The translations under genes were made by a program, and so were the position numbers. Of a DNA stretch of 25,118 bases, positions 1 through 7,415 are shown in pieces. The notes beneath the pieces are model-generated. The model made no database searches, was not told where the DNA came from, and saw nothing but the letters and a program-made list of their open reading frames with translations. Where the stretch lies: assembly GCA_964613695.1 (NCBI GenBank), contig CAZTIR010000019.1:1-25118 (forward strand), read 5' to 3'. The DNA is from Pyrolobus sp964613695 (GTDB lineage: Archaea; Thermoproteota; Thermoprotei_A; Sulfolobales; Pyrodictiaceae). Positions within the stretch are counted from its first letter, which is position 1. Every line of letters starts with the position of its first letter.

Positions 1-28
1 TACCCTAGTATCGTCGCCGGGTTATTGA
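1..28 (+). CDS. Possible 3' end of an upstream gene (ThpR-like?)
   Basis: A reading frame open from the window edge ends with TGA at 26-28 and encodes only TLVSSPGY. RNA 2',3'-cyclic phosphodiesterase (ThpR) often precedes cca in archaea and typically ends near a TL...P..Y pattern, which this fragment faintly resembles. Eight residues cannot establish identity, so this is a guess from context. Confidence 0.15.
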
Positions 29-81
29 GGGCCGCATGGTGTGGCTGGAGGGTGGCTTGCCCTCGAGGCATAGTCGAGAAG

Positions 82-1470
82 ATGGTATTGGAGCGTATCA
101 AGCCGAAGCCCGAGGAGTATGATAAGGCGGAGCGAGTCTGGCGCATAGTGAGAGATAGGCTAGAGGATACTCTAAGAGCCAGGGGGGTTGAAGAGTTTGA
201 GGTAACGCTGCAGGGCAGTATAGCTAAGGACACCTGGCTCTCTGGCGATCTAGATATCGATGTTTTCGTGCTCTTCCCGAAGTATTGGCGGAGGCGCCTA
301 GACAAGGCTAAGGACCTGTTCCGCGAGGCTTTCCAGGATATGCCGGTTGAGGAGAGGTACGCCGCGCATCCCTACATTCGCGTCCTTGTAGAGGATGTGT
401 GGGTCGATATCGTGCCCGCTCTTAAAGCGAGGAGTAGCGCCGAGATAGAGACAGCGGTGGACAGAACACCCCTCCACACAGAGTACATCAACCGTGTTTT
501 GACGCGCGAGCAGAAGGATGAGGTGAGGCTCCTTAAGAAGTTCCTCAAGGGTATCGGAGTGTATGGGGCCGAGGTTGCGGTGCAAGGCTTCTCGGGCTAC
601 CTGGCCGAGCTCCTAATAGCAAGGTATAAGTGCTTCAGGTATCTGCTCGAGAAGGCTGCGAGATGGAAGCCACCTATAGTGATAGACCTCGAGGATCACT
701 ATGGCGGCGTCATCAATGAGGTGTTGGAGCGTTTTGAGGATCAGCCGCTGATAGTGGTGGATCCCGTAGACCCGAAGCGTAATGTGGCAGCAGCAGTGTC
801 AAAGAGGTCTCTCGCAACCTTCGTCATAGCGGCGCGTCTCTATGTTAAGCAGCCCAGCATGCACTTCTTCGAGCCTCCCGAGCCGCGGCTAACGCCCGAG
901 CGGTTATTGTGGCTGGCTGGCCCGCGGGCCTGGAGAATACTGGTGGCGCTCTACGAGCTTAGAAGGGTTAGCCCCGATGTCGGCTGGGGGCTGGCACGGT
1001 CAACCGCTCGGAGGCTTACGAGTTTCCTCCGGGAGCGCGGCTATAATGTGATAGACTCGGTTGGCCTCTACTGCGAGATAGATGGTAGAGTGATAGTGCT
1101 GGTGGAGGTGGAGGAGCATCCGTTGCCGCAGCCGCGGTTGCATATAGGACCGGACGCGTGGAGTGAGGAGCGTGCCATGAGCTTCATAGAGCGCTCGCTT
1201 GAACGCGGCGATATAGGACCCTGGATTGATGAGGATGGTGTCCTGAAGACTCTGAGGTATAGGCAAGCTTATCTGGGTATCGAGGTGGAGCGCGCTAAGC
1301 CCAAAGAGGCTGAGAGAGCCTCGTGGCGTTTTCTAAGCGACTTGCTGCTCGAGGGGTGGTTGCCGTGCAAAACACTATGGAGGCGTGTATACGAGTTTGT
1401 GGTTAAGACGCCGGTGTGGCTAGCTGAGGTCGCCGCAGCTACAAAACGCCTCATGGACAACGCTGAATAG
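82..1470 (+). CDS. cca: Archaeal CCA-adding tRNA nucleotidyltransferase
   Basis: Adds or repairs the 3'-terminal CCA of tRNA using CTP and ATP without a nucleic acid template. The 462-residue product has the class I layout: a GS motif at residues 45-46, the catalytic carboxylates D58 and D60 in LDIDVF and D109 in VDIVPA, then the AVDRTP and GFSGYLAELL segments of the central domain, and the archaeal tail and body domains. These acidic positions match the family spacing very closely. The start is the ATG at 82; the frame is open further upstream (TTG 25, GTG 52), but those starts would add about 10-19 residues not expected in the family. The 3' end overlaps the convergent GPN GTPase gene by 51 bp. 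Function is near certain; only the start is open to doubt. Confidence 0.95.
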   Translation: MVLERIKPKPEEYDKAERVWRIVRDRLEDTLRARGVEEFEVTLQGSIAKDTWLSGDLDIDVFVLFPKYWRRRLDKAKDLFREAFQDMPVEERYAAHPYIRVLVEDVWVDIVPALKARSSAEIETAVDRTPLHTEYINRVLTREQKDEVRLLKKFLKGIGVYGAEVAVQGFSGYLAELLIARYKCFRYLLEKAARWKPPIVIDLEDHYGGVINEVLERFEDQPLIVVDPVDPKRNVAAAVSKRSLATFVIAARLYVKQPSMHFFEPPEPRLTPERLLWLAGPRAWRILVALYELRRVSPDVGWGLARSTARRLTSFLRERGYNVIDSVGLYCEIDGRVIVLVEVEEHPLPQPRLHIGPDAWSEERAMSFIERSLERGDIGPWIDEDGVLKTLRYRQAYLGIEVERAKPKEAERASWRFLSDLLLEGWLPCKTLWRRVYEFVVKTPVWLAEVAAATKRLMDNAE

Positions 1471-2175
1471 CTCTTCGAACCCCTCGCCCGTCTTGGCCGA
1501 TACCAGCACCGGGCGTAGGCTCTGCCGGTACTCTGCCAGCAGTTTAGCCATGTCGATGGCCAAGTCTGCTGTAACCCCGCTGAGGCTCTGCTCTATAACA
1601 TCGATGAGCGACTCCGGGTCCTCGACAAGCTTCTCGACTATCTCCCTATTCTCTATCAAATCTGCCTTGCTGAAAACAGGTATGGTTGGTATATCGAGCT
1701 TGACCTGTATAAGCAGTCCCATCATCCACGAGGTTATCAAATCGGCTACGCTGTAGACGAGCGACCCGTCGACGAGGAAGATGCCCACTGTTGGGGCTTT
1801 ACGCTTCAACAACTGTGTAAACTTGAAGCCCTCGGGGCGCAGCATGAATATCTCAAGCTGGCCCGGGGTATCGATTATCACCGTGGCGTCGAAGGGCTTG
1901 AAAGCCTTATGCTTTAGTATCTTCTTCGCGTTCTCCACTATCAACTCGCTTGCCTTTAGCATAGCCCCGTTAGGGCCTAGCCCATACTCTCTCATCACCT
2001 TCTCCACGCTAACGAAACTTCTTATATCGAAGTCGGGTTCGTAGGGCAGATACTCCGCGCCAGGATCTAAGTTCACTATGCGAACCTTGTGGCCATGCTC
2101 CTTCATCCATTTCGCGTACGCGGCCGTTAACGTTGTTTTGCCGGAGCCTGCGAGACCCATTACTAGCAGGTACAT
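1420..2175 (-). CDS. GPN-loop GTPase
   Basis: A homodimeric P-loop GTPase of the GPN family (archaeal relative of XAB1/Gpn1; PAB0955 is the studied archaeal member). The eukaryotic relatives help RNA polymerase II assembly and import; the archaeal role is not settled. The 251-residue product shows the P-loop GLAGSGKT at residues 7-14, NLDPGAE after strand 2, the diagnostic GPN triplet at 67-69, a DTPGQ Walker B/G3 region and a SKAD G4 motif. The ATG at 2175 places the P-loop at the family's usual distance from the N terminus. The frame could extend to a TTG at 2217, but that would run into the start of the divergent winged-helix gene. The last 51 bp overlap the end of cca tail to tail. Confidence 0.93.
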   Translation of the reverse strand: MYLLVMGLAGSGKTTLTAAYAKWMKEHGHKVRIVNLDPGAEYLPYEPDFDIRSFVSVEKVMREYGLGPNGAMLKASELIVENAKKILKHKAFKPFDATVIIDTPGQLEIFMLRPEGFKFTQLLKRKAPTVGIFLVDGSLVYSVADLITSWMMGLLIQVKLDIPTIPVFSKADLIENREIVEKLVEDPESLIDVIEQSLSGVTADLAIDMAKLLAEYRQSLRPVLVSAKTGEGFEELFSVVHEAFCSCGDLS

Positions 2176-2217
2176 GGCTCCGGCCCCTTCACGTTCGTAA
2201 TAGAGGGGGTGTATCAA

Positions 2218-2739
2218 TTGTTAGACGGCCTGGAGCCATTCGAGGCGGCTGTGCTCGTCGCTGTAGCCAGGGGCCTCAAGAGTGTGGATGAGATAGCAGA
2301 GGTGCTGAATACGCGCGTGGAGGATGTCGAGAGGGTTGTGGAAAGGCTTATAGCCAGAGGGCTTCTGGCGCGGGTTGAGAAGAGGGGTATTCTGGGCAGA
2401 CGCGTGGAGCTACGTCTAACCGAGAAGGGTTATAACATGTTGCCCATGGCGCTGCGCATTCTCGAGGATATTGGGAAGCGTGTGCGTAAGAGGCTAGAGG
2501 AGGGTAAGCGCCGTGCCAGCGCCTCGGGCGGCGTGGTGATTACTGGCGTTGCTGATGCCGTTTTACTCCCATTCCTGGTTTGGCTTGGGCTTGTGCCGCT
2601 CGAGCTACTATTAGTACAGGACGTGGCTAACATGGTTACAAGCATTGTGGACGACGAGAACGACGATGAGGTAAATGACGGGGATACAGAGGAGATGCAC
2701 GACGAGGATAGCGATTTTGGCGATGAGAGCCTCCTATAG
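2218..2739 (+). CDS. Winged-helix DNA-binding protein with acidic C-terminal tail
   Basis: A likely DNA-binding protein. Residues 1 to about 80 form a winged helix-turn-helix: a helix rich in alanine, the SVDEIAEVL turn-and-recognition segment, a RVERLIARGLL helix and a basic wing ending in LRLTEKGY, as in MarR/ArsR-like regulators. Residues about 103-143 are strongly hydrophobic and could be a membrane or dimer segment. The last 29 residues contain 16 Asp/Glu. The TTG at 2218 is chosen because GAGGGGGTG lies 6 nt before it; the GTG at 2209 would add three residues and has no room for a ribosome binding site. Divergent from the GPN GTPase, with 42 bp between starts. The target is unknown; the fold assignment is good, the specific family is not. 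Confidence 0.72.
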   Translation: MLDGLEPFEAAVLVAVARGLKSVDEIAEVLNTRVEDVERVVERLIARGLLARVEKRGILGRRVELRLTEKGYNMLPMALRILEDIGKRVRKRLEEGKRRASASGGVVITGVADAVLLPFLVWLGLVPLELLLVQDVANMVTSIVDDENDDEVNDGDTEEMHDEDSDFGDESLL

Positions 2740-2746
2740 ATGGCTC

Positions 2747-2811
2747 AGGCTGTGATGAATGCCCTGGGCCCTGAAGAGTGAAGAGTGATGAGTGCACGGC
2801 TGGCTGAGCCT
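2747..2811 (+). ncRNA. C/D box sRNA (2'-O-methylation guide)
   Basis: All four boxes of an archaeal C/D sRNA are present in order: box C GTGATGA at 2752-2758, a 12-nt guide at 2759-2770, box D' CTGA at 2771-2774, a 10-nt spacer, box C' GTGATGA at 2785-2791, a second 12-nt guide at 2792-2803 and box D CTGA at 2804-2807. AGGC (2747-2750) pairs with GCCT (2808-2811) to form the terminal stem next to the C/D K-turn. Two perfect C boxes, two perfect D boxes and two guides of the canonical 12 nt are very unlikely by chance. It fills the 89-bp space between the winged-helix gene and the phosphodiesterase gene and may be processed from their shared transcript. By the fifth-nucleotide rule both guides would direct methylation of a C; the target RNAs are not identified. 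Confidence 0.88.
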
Positions 2812-2828
2812 ACTACCGGGGTCTAGGG

Positions 2829-3380
2829 GTGGCAACCCGCATTCTCGTAGTGTCGGATACGCATATCCCCTATCGTGCTAGTAGCGTGCCGCGCTCGATG
2901 CAAGATCTTATATCGAGACTCGAGCATGACATAGTGGTTCATGCCGGAGACCTGTGCGTAGAAGAGGTGCTGGAATGGGTTAAGAGCCTGGGCGGCGAGG
3001 TGTACGTCGTACGCGGTAACATGGATGATCTCCCGCTGCCAGATCATGTGGTGTTCGACGTGGATGGTATACGCGTGGGCGTTGTGCATGGTCACCAGGT
3101 GTATCCTCGTGGCGATATACCGAAGTTAACAAGGATTGCGAAGAGGATGGGGGCTCGGATACTGATAACTGGGCATACCCACAGACCGCACTACGTGATA
3201 CACGAGGGTGTTGTGCACGTTAACCCGGGTAGCCTTACGGGCGTCTGGGGTGGGGGCGGGGGCTCTCTAAAGCCTAGTTTAGCGTATCTCATAGTGGATG
3301 ACGGTGAGGTGAGTGTAACAATCTTTGAGGATAGGGCTGGTCGCGTGGTAAAGATTGTGGAGGAGCGTACACGGCTCTAA
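2829..3380 (+). CDS. MJ0936/YfcE-type metallophosphodiesterase
   Basis: A calcineurin-like phosphodiesterase that, in the MJ0936/YfcE family, uses two divalent metals to cleave phosphodiesters; the natural substrate is unknown. The 183-residue protein has all metal-site motifs: D10-x-H12 (SDTH), G40-D41, G63-N64, H87-G-H89 and G115-H-T-H118. It is slightly longer than the usual 160-170, in part from a glycine-rich insertion around residues 141-145. The GTG at 2829 is the only start before the first metal motif; the message may be leaderless or cut from the upstream sRNA-containing transcript. It ends two bases before the convergent gene begins its stop codon at 3383. Confidence 0.9.
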   Translation: MATRILVVSDTHIPYRASSVPRSMQDLISRLEHDIVVHAGDLCVEEVLEWVKSLGGEVYVVRGNMDDLPLPDHVVFDVDGIRVGVVHGHQVYPRGDIPKLTRIAKRMGARILITGHTHRPHYVIHEGVVHVNPGSLTGVWGGGGGSLKPSLAYLIVDDGEVSVTIFEDRAGRVVKIVEERTRL

Positions 3381-3382
3381 AC

Positions 3383-3931
3383 TCATCTGCTGGAATAGAA
3401 TCTTATCAGCTGCTCTAGAGCCTCCTGGATGCGCCGGGTATCATAGGCTTCAAGCCATATCACGTAGTCCTTCTCGCACCAGAACGCGTGTATCCTCCCA
3501 TCCCTCTTGTCCAGCGAGAAGTACACCGTGTAGCCGCTGAGGGTGTGGCGAACCGGCGCGGTATATGGCAGCATTGCTGCAAACTCGTTCATCCTCTCAG
3601 CCATCCTCTTCACTAGGCTACACGCCTGTGGGCTCTGGGCAACCCACAGCCTGTAGGCTATCCCGTTTGCAGAGCCATACTCTGCTATGGCAGCGTTACT
3701 CACGTTTATCATGCTGGGCTCCCAGTGGATACTCTTTACAATCTTCACCGCCATAGCACCCTTCACGACATGGAGGAGATTGTAACCCGCGAGCCTATCC
3801 GGAACTATATCCGCTGCCGCGCTACTAGACCGGCTTACCGGCTCGGAGTGGGGCGCCAGTAGGATAGCAGCCGTCACAGCTAGTATTATTGCAGCGGCGC
3901 CAAGGATTAGTAGCCGGTGGCGGCTCTGCAT
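3383..3931 (-). CDS. Membrane-anchored protein of unknown function
   Basis: I do not recognise this 182-residue protein. Residues about 7-26 form one hydrophobic segment after a short basic N terminus (MQSRHR), so it is probably a signal anchor or an uncleaved signal peptide with the rest outside the cell. The soluble part has two cysteines (QACSLV and FWCEKD) that could pair in an extracytoplasmic domain and ends in a helical stretch. The ATG at 3931 lies inside the end of the nucleotidylyltransferase gene (25-bp overlap), so the two are very probably cotranscribed and translationally coupled. That context suggests a link to envelope sugar metabolism, which is only an inference. Confidence 0.7.
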   Translation of the reverse strand: MQSRHRLLILGAAAIILAVTAAILLAPHSEPVSRSSSAAADIVPDRLAGYNLLHVVKGAMAVKIVKSIHWEPSMINVSNAAIAEYGSANGIAYRLWVAQSPQACSLVKRMAERMNEFAAMLPYTAPVRHTLSGYTVYFSLDKRDGRIHAFWCEKDYVIWLEAYDTRRIQEALEQLIRFYSSR

Positions 3932-5256
3932 AAACCAACACCCTTACCATACTCTACTTGTCTACAACACTCGATAATGTCCTTCGTGCGCGGCTCCAGG
4001 TCGCGTATCTCGCCACTCCTCCGGTAATATGAGCAGGCTGGGACGTCACCCTTGACAACGCTTCCGGGCGCTATCCAGGTGCACGGCCCTATCCTAGCAC
4101 CAGGCAGGATGCTCGTATTGATACCAGTCTTCACCCTCGCCCCTATGACTGCGCCTAGCTTCCTCAAGCCGGTGTCATAGATCTTGGCGCCAGCGCACGA
4201 GCGTACAGTAGCGTTATCGTGCCTCAGGTTGGCTATTATCGTGCCCGCTGCAATGTTAGAATACTCCCCGACCACCGAGTCTCCGATATAGGCGTGGTGA
4301 TGGGCTTTAACCCCCTCCATAATGACGCTAGCCTTGACCTCGACGAAGGCGCCAAGCTCGGCCCCGTCAAGTACTATGCTATAGGGGCGGAGTCTAGTGA
4401 AAGGCCCGAGCTCCACACCCCTCCCGAGCCACACGGGCCCCTCTACGACTACCGGCGGCTTCACCCTGGGCTCGTGGCCGCAGAGTACCGCCTCATAGCC
4501 GGTGACGCCGTCCACATTGAGGGGCTTGCAGCCACTCCTCACGAGCCACTCTAGCACCCTCCTAGCGGCGGTCAGGTAATCCCACCATGTACCCACGTCT
4601 ATGACGCTCCCCTCGCCCACCTTAACCACCGATATGGAGGCCCTCGAGGCAACAACATTGATAGCGTCTGTTAGCTCTAGCTCGCCCCTCTCACTAACCT
4701 CTATCTCGTCCAGCGCGCGCCTAAGGAGATCCAGGTCAAGTATATAGATCCCGGCGTTCACCAAAACCTCCCCACTCCAACCAGGCTTCTCGACAATACG
4801 CTCAACCCTGCCATTCTTCTCGACGACAACCCCGTACCTCCTACCATTCCTGCTCGTGCGGAAGGCTAGGAGATACTGGCCCCCCGCCAGCCTCTCGAGA
4901 ACTCTTACAACCTCATCATCTATCACAAGGTCGCCGTATAGTATCAGCGCCCGCCCATCCTCAGACACGGAGTCGAGAAGGGACAGCGCGGCCGCACCCG
5001 TGCCATATCCCTTAGAGTAATCCTGCTCGACAACGATCGCATCATCTCCTAGAACCTGCTTAAACAAGCCGCTCCTCCCAGGAGGCGCGAGTACATAGAC
5101 GTGTCTAGCAACCCTCCTAGCCTGTCTCACAAGCCTAGTCAACACGGTCTCGTCGCCGGGGAGAGGCAGGAGCGGCTTAGGACGAGTGGCTGTAAGCGGC
5201 CAAGCCCTCTCACCCCTACCCCCAGCCAGTATTACACCAACCTCGACCAGGGCCAA
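3907..5256 (-). CDS. Bifunctional sugar-1-phosphate nucleotidylyltransferase/acyltransferase (GlmU-like)
   Basis: Makes a nucleotide sugar from a sugar-1-phosphate, with a second acyltransferase domain, as in the Sulfolobus ST0452 type. The N-terminal half has the signature LAGGRGERAWPLT..RPKP at residues 10-28, the GD metal site (LYGDL) and the EKP motif. From about residue 255 to 405 the protein is a left-handed beta-helix of hexapeptide repeats, including the HHHAYIGDSVVGEYSNIAAG region where GlmU enzymes bind acetyl-CoA and amino sugar. The length of 449 fits the two-domain family. The TTG at 5256 is the only start before the first strand. A TATA-like TTTTAAA lies at 5268-5274. Exact substrates (GlcNAc-1-P, glucose-1-P or dTDP sugars) cannot be read from sequence. 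Confidence 0.88.
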   Translation of the reverse strand: MALVEVGVILAGGRGERAWPLTATRPKPLLPLPGDETVLTRLVRQARRVARHVYVLAPPGRSGLFKQVLGDDAIVVEQDYSKGYGTGAAALSLLDSVSEDGRALILYGDLVIDDEVVRVLERLAGGQYLLAFRTSRNGRRYGVVVEKNGRVERIVEKPGWSGEVLVNAGIYILDLDLLRRALDEIEVSERGELELTDAINVVASRASISVVKVGEGSVIDVGTWWDYLTAARRVLEWLVRSGCKPLNVDGVTGYEAVLCGHEPRVKPPVVVEGPVWLGRGVELGPFTRLRPYSIVLDGAELGAFVEVKASVIMEGVKAHHHAYIGDSVVGEYSNIAAGTIIANLRHDNATVRSCAGAKIYDTGLRKLGAVIGARVKTGINTSILPGARIGPCTWIAPGSVVKGDVPACSYYRRSGEIRDLEPRTKDIIECCRQVEYGKGVGLCRAATGY

Positions 5257-5321
5257 CCTCGTGCCCGTTTAAAACCCGCCGAGGCTCCAGGTATTAATGG
5301 GGCGATGTGGTGGAATCCGGG

Positions 5322-5359
5322 AGCGTAGCCGGGGCCCCCTTTAAGGCCCCGGCTGTGCT
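5322..5359. terminator. Strong GC-rich hairpin between tyrA and the GlmU-like gene
   Basis: GCCGGGGCC at 5328-5336 pairs perfectly with GGCCCCGGC at 5345-5353 across an 8-nt loop; six more outer pairs, two of them G-U, extend the stem to 15 bp. It lies 24 bases after the tyrA stop on the minus strand and about 66 bases before the next start. It could end or process the tyrA message. Archaeal terminators are usually T tracts rather than hairpins, so a processing or stability element is as likely. Confidence 0.45.
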
Positions 5360-5382
5360 GAGCGCATACTAGGCCGAAGCCC

Positions 5383-6429
5383 CTACTCAACCTCCAACAT
5401 AATACTCCTAACCGCATCCTCCAGTTTCTCAAGTGCGATTCTCGAGTACGGGTTCGTCCGCCTAATCTCCTCGACGACAGACCATAACCTCTCAAGCCTA
5501 TCGAGCAACTCTAGAGTATGGCGCAGGCTGTGCGTTGCCAGGAGCTTAGCCATCCCCTTCCTAACCCCAAGCTCCTCAATAGTCTTGATCCAAGCCCTCT
5601 TGAACGCGTCCAGCGCCGCATGATGCAACACCTGGTTAGCAGCCATTATGCGATCGTGGGTGTCTGCGTCGACATACTCGTATCTAAACCCGAGCCCCTC
5701 TAGGAGCCGCTCTAGCCGCTCCTTCCACGACTCGAGGCGAACCGGTACAACTGCTATAGTCTCTCCTGCTGGGCACTCTAGCGGCCCGAAGAGGGGGTGC
5801 AGGCTAACATACTCCTGACCCTCGCGTAGCATGCCCTTCACCCTCTCGACTATGGGCTTCTTAACAGACGCGATGTCTGCCAGCAACACGCTCTCCCTTA
5901 CACGCTCCAGGTGGGATTCGAGGACGGTTGGCACAGCGTCAGACGGTATAGCGTAGAGCATTATATCAGCCCAGTCGAGCGCCTCATCCTCGTCGAGAGC
6001 CTCTGCTCCAACCTCTCTAGCTGCGCTACGCGCCTTCTCCACGCTCCTACCTGTTATCGCAACCCAGCAGCCTCCGCGTAGAAAGTGCTTGGCCAGAGTC
6101 TTCGCCATTCTCCCATAACCGTAGACGACTATCCTGTACTTCTCGGGGCAGACGACCTGGCTGCACCGCGAGTAGTCTAGTATAACCTTGTAGACTGCTA
6201 GGGCGAGCTCCACCGGCACTCCCAGCCTCCTAGCCTCATCCTGGACTATCGAGAGAACCTCTACCTCGCGTGCAGGATCGTAGACAGGTAGCCCGGTAGA
6301 GCTCTTAGCGTAGCCAATGTGCTTCGAGAGGCTCATACGCACAGCCAGGAGAGACAAGATAGTCTTATCTATCCCAGAGATTATCGCCCTAAGGCTTCGT
6401 ATAGTCTCTGACGCGTCCGCCTCCTTCAT
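5383..6429 (-). CDS. tyrA: Chorismate mutase-prephenate dehydrogenase (TyrA)
   Basis: Converts chorismate to prephenate and then oxidises prephenate to 4-hydroxyphenylpyruvate on the way to tyrosine. Residues about 8-88 are an AroQ-type helical chorismate mutase (the IDKTIL..R..LS..IGYAK and PVYDPAREVEVL segments carry the active-site Arg/Lys/Asp). From about residue 98 follows a Rossmann domain with GYGRMAKTLA, then SLHPLFGP, the hallmark catalytic-His segment of TyrA, and the helical dimerisation domain with THDRIMAANQ. The product is 348 residues. The ATG at 6429 shares ATGA with the stop of the transketolase C gene and has GAGGTG upstream, so it is preferred over the GTG at 6450. Translation is likely coupled to the gene before it. 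Confidence 0.94.
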   Translation of the reverse strand: MKEADASETIRSLRAIISGIDKTILSLLAVRMSLSKHIGYAKSSTGLPVYDPAREVEVLSIVQDEARRLGVPVELALAVYKVILDYSRCSQVVCPEKYRIVVYGYGRMAKTLAKHFLRGGCWVAITGRSVEKARSAAREVGAEALDEDEALDWADIMLYAIPSDAVPTVLESHLERVRESVLLADIASVKKPIVERVKGMLREGQEYVSLHPLFGPLECPAGETIAVVPVRLESWKERLERLLEGLGFRYEYVDADTHDRIMAANQVLHHAALDAFKRAWIKTIEELGVRKGMAKLLATHSLRHTLELLDRLERLWSVVEEIRRTNPYSRIALEKLEDAVRSIMLEVE

Positions 6430-7415
6430 CTCTTTGCACCTCTCAACCACTCCTCTACGCGCTTCGCTATACTCTCGGCGGTAAGGCCGTGAGCCCTATA
6501 GAGGTCTTCCACGCTCCTCGCGCTGTGCCCGTAACCCCTAGCACCGATGAGCAACATTCGCGTGGGATACTCTTCCACTAGCACCTCGGCAACCGCTCCC
6601 CCTAGGCCGCCGCGCGGGTAGTGCTCCTCTACTGTTACGACAAAACCGGTCTTCTGGGCGTACTTCACCACCGTACTTCTATCAATCGGTTTTATCGTAT
6701 GCATATCGATTACTGCGGCGCGTATGCCACGCTCCCGGAGTATTCGCGCAGCCTCCAAAACATGGTATAGTATAGGGCCGGCGCCAATGAGGGTAACATC
6801 CTCGCCGTCTTCGAGTACGTTAGCCTGTCCGAGTATGAAGGGCGTCTCTAGCTCAGTTATCCTAGGCGAATAGTCGCGCCCTATTCTAAGATAGGCGGGG
6901 CCGCGCACCTGCTCATGCAAGTGTATGACGGCTTTGTAGGCTTCCAAGGCGTCGGCGGGGACGACTACAATCATGTTGTGGAGTACTCTCATCAAGGCTA
7001 TATCTTCGAGACTCTGGTGGCTAGCCCCGTCGCCGTGATCGCTGAAACCGCTGTGTGTCGCGAGAAGCTTCACGTCCAGCTTCATGCGGTCTATGGTGTT
7101 CCGTATCTGCTCCCACGCCCTCATCATGAACATGGCGAATGCGGCTGCCCACGGCCTCTTACCCGCGAGGGCGAGGCCAGCAGCGAAGTCGACAAGATCC
7201 TGTTCCCCGATGCCCACGTTTACGAACCTCTCTGGGAACCTCTCAGCAAACCATATCGTGCGCGTGGATCTAGCAACATCGGCTGTCACGACCACCATAT
7301 CTTTGTCGTTCTCTCCGAGCTCTACTAGAGCCTTGCCAACAGCATCTCTCATAGTGAGTTTTGCTATCTCGGCAAGCTTACTCGACGAACTGTTTCGCGT
7401 ACTCTGGGCTAACAT
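6426..7415 (-). CDS. tktB: Transketolase, C-terminal (pyrimidine-binding) subunit
   Basis: One half of a split transketolase; with its partner it transfers two-carbon units and can supply erythrose-4-phosphate in an organism that lacks the oxidative pentose phosphate route. The product (329 residues) shows VNVGIGEQ, with the glutamate (E71) that activates the thiamine diphosphate aminopyrimidine ring, and a C-terminal transketolase domain from about residue 195 (VTLIGAG...VIDMHTIKPID). The ATG at 7415 has GGTGA 5 nt upstream, giving a 38-bp overlap with the N-subunit gene; the next ATG, at 7352, has no clear ribosome binding site but would match the usual family start more closely. It overlaps tyrA by 4 bp. 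Confidence 0.92.
   Translation of the reverse strand: MLAQSTRNSSSSKLAEIAKLTMRDAVGKALVELGENDKDMVVVTADVARSTRTIWFAERFPERFVNVGIGEQDLVDFAAGLALAGKRPWAAAFAMFMMRAWEQIRNTIDRMKLDVKLLATHSGFSDHGDGASHQSLEDIALMRVLHNMIVVVPADALEAYKAVIHLHEQVRGPAYLRIGRDYSPRITELETPFILGQANVLEDGEDVTLIGAGPILYHVLEAARILRERGIRAAVIDMHTIKPIDRSTVVKYAQKTGFVVTVEEHYPRGGLGGAVAEVLVEEYPTRMLLIGARGYGHSARSVEDLYRAHGLTAESIAKRVEEWLRGAKR

Noticed and set aside
1230..1260. TGATGA...CTGA boxes on the plus strand
   Set aside because: They lie inside the cca coding sequence with 9-nt spacing and no second box pair.
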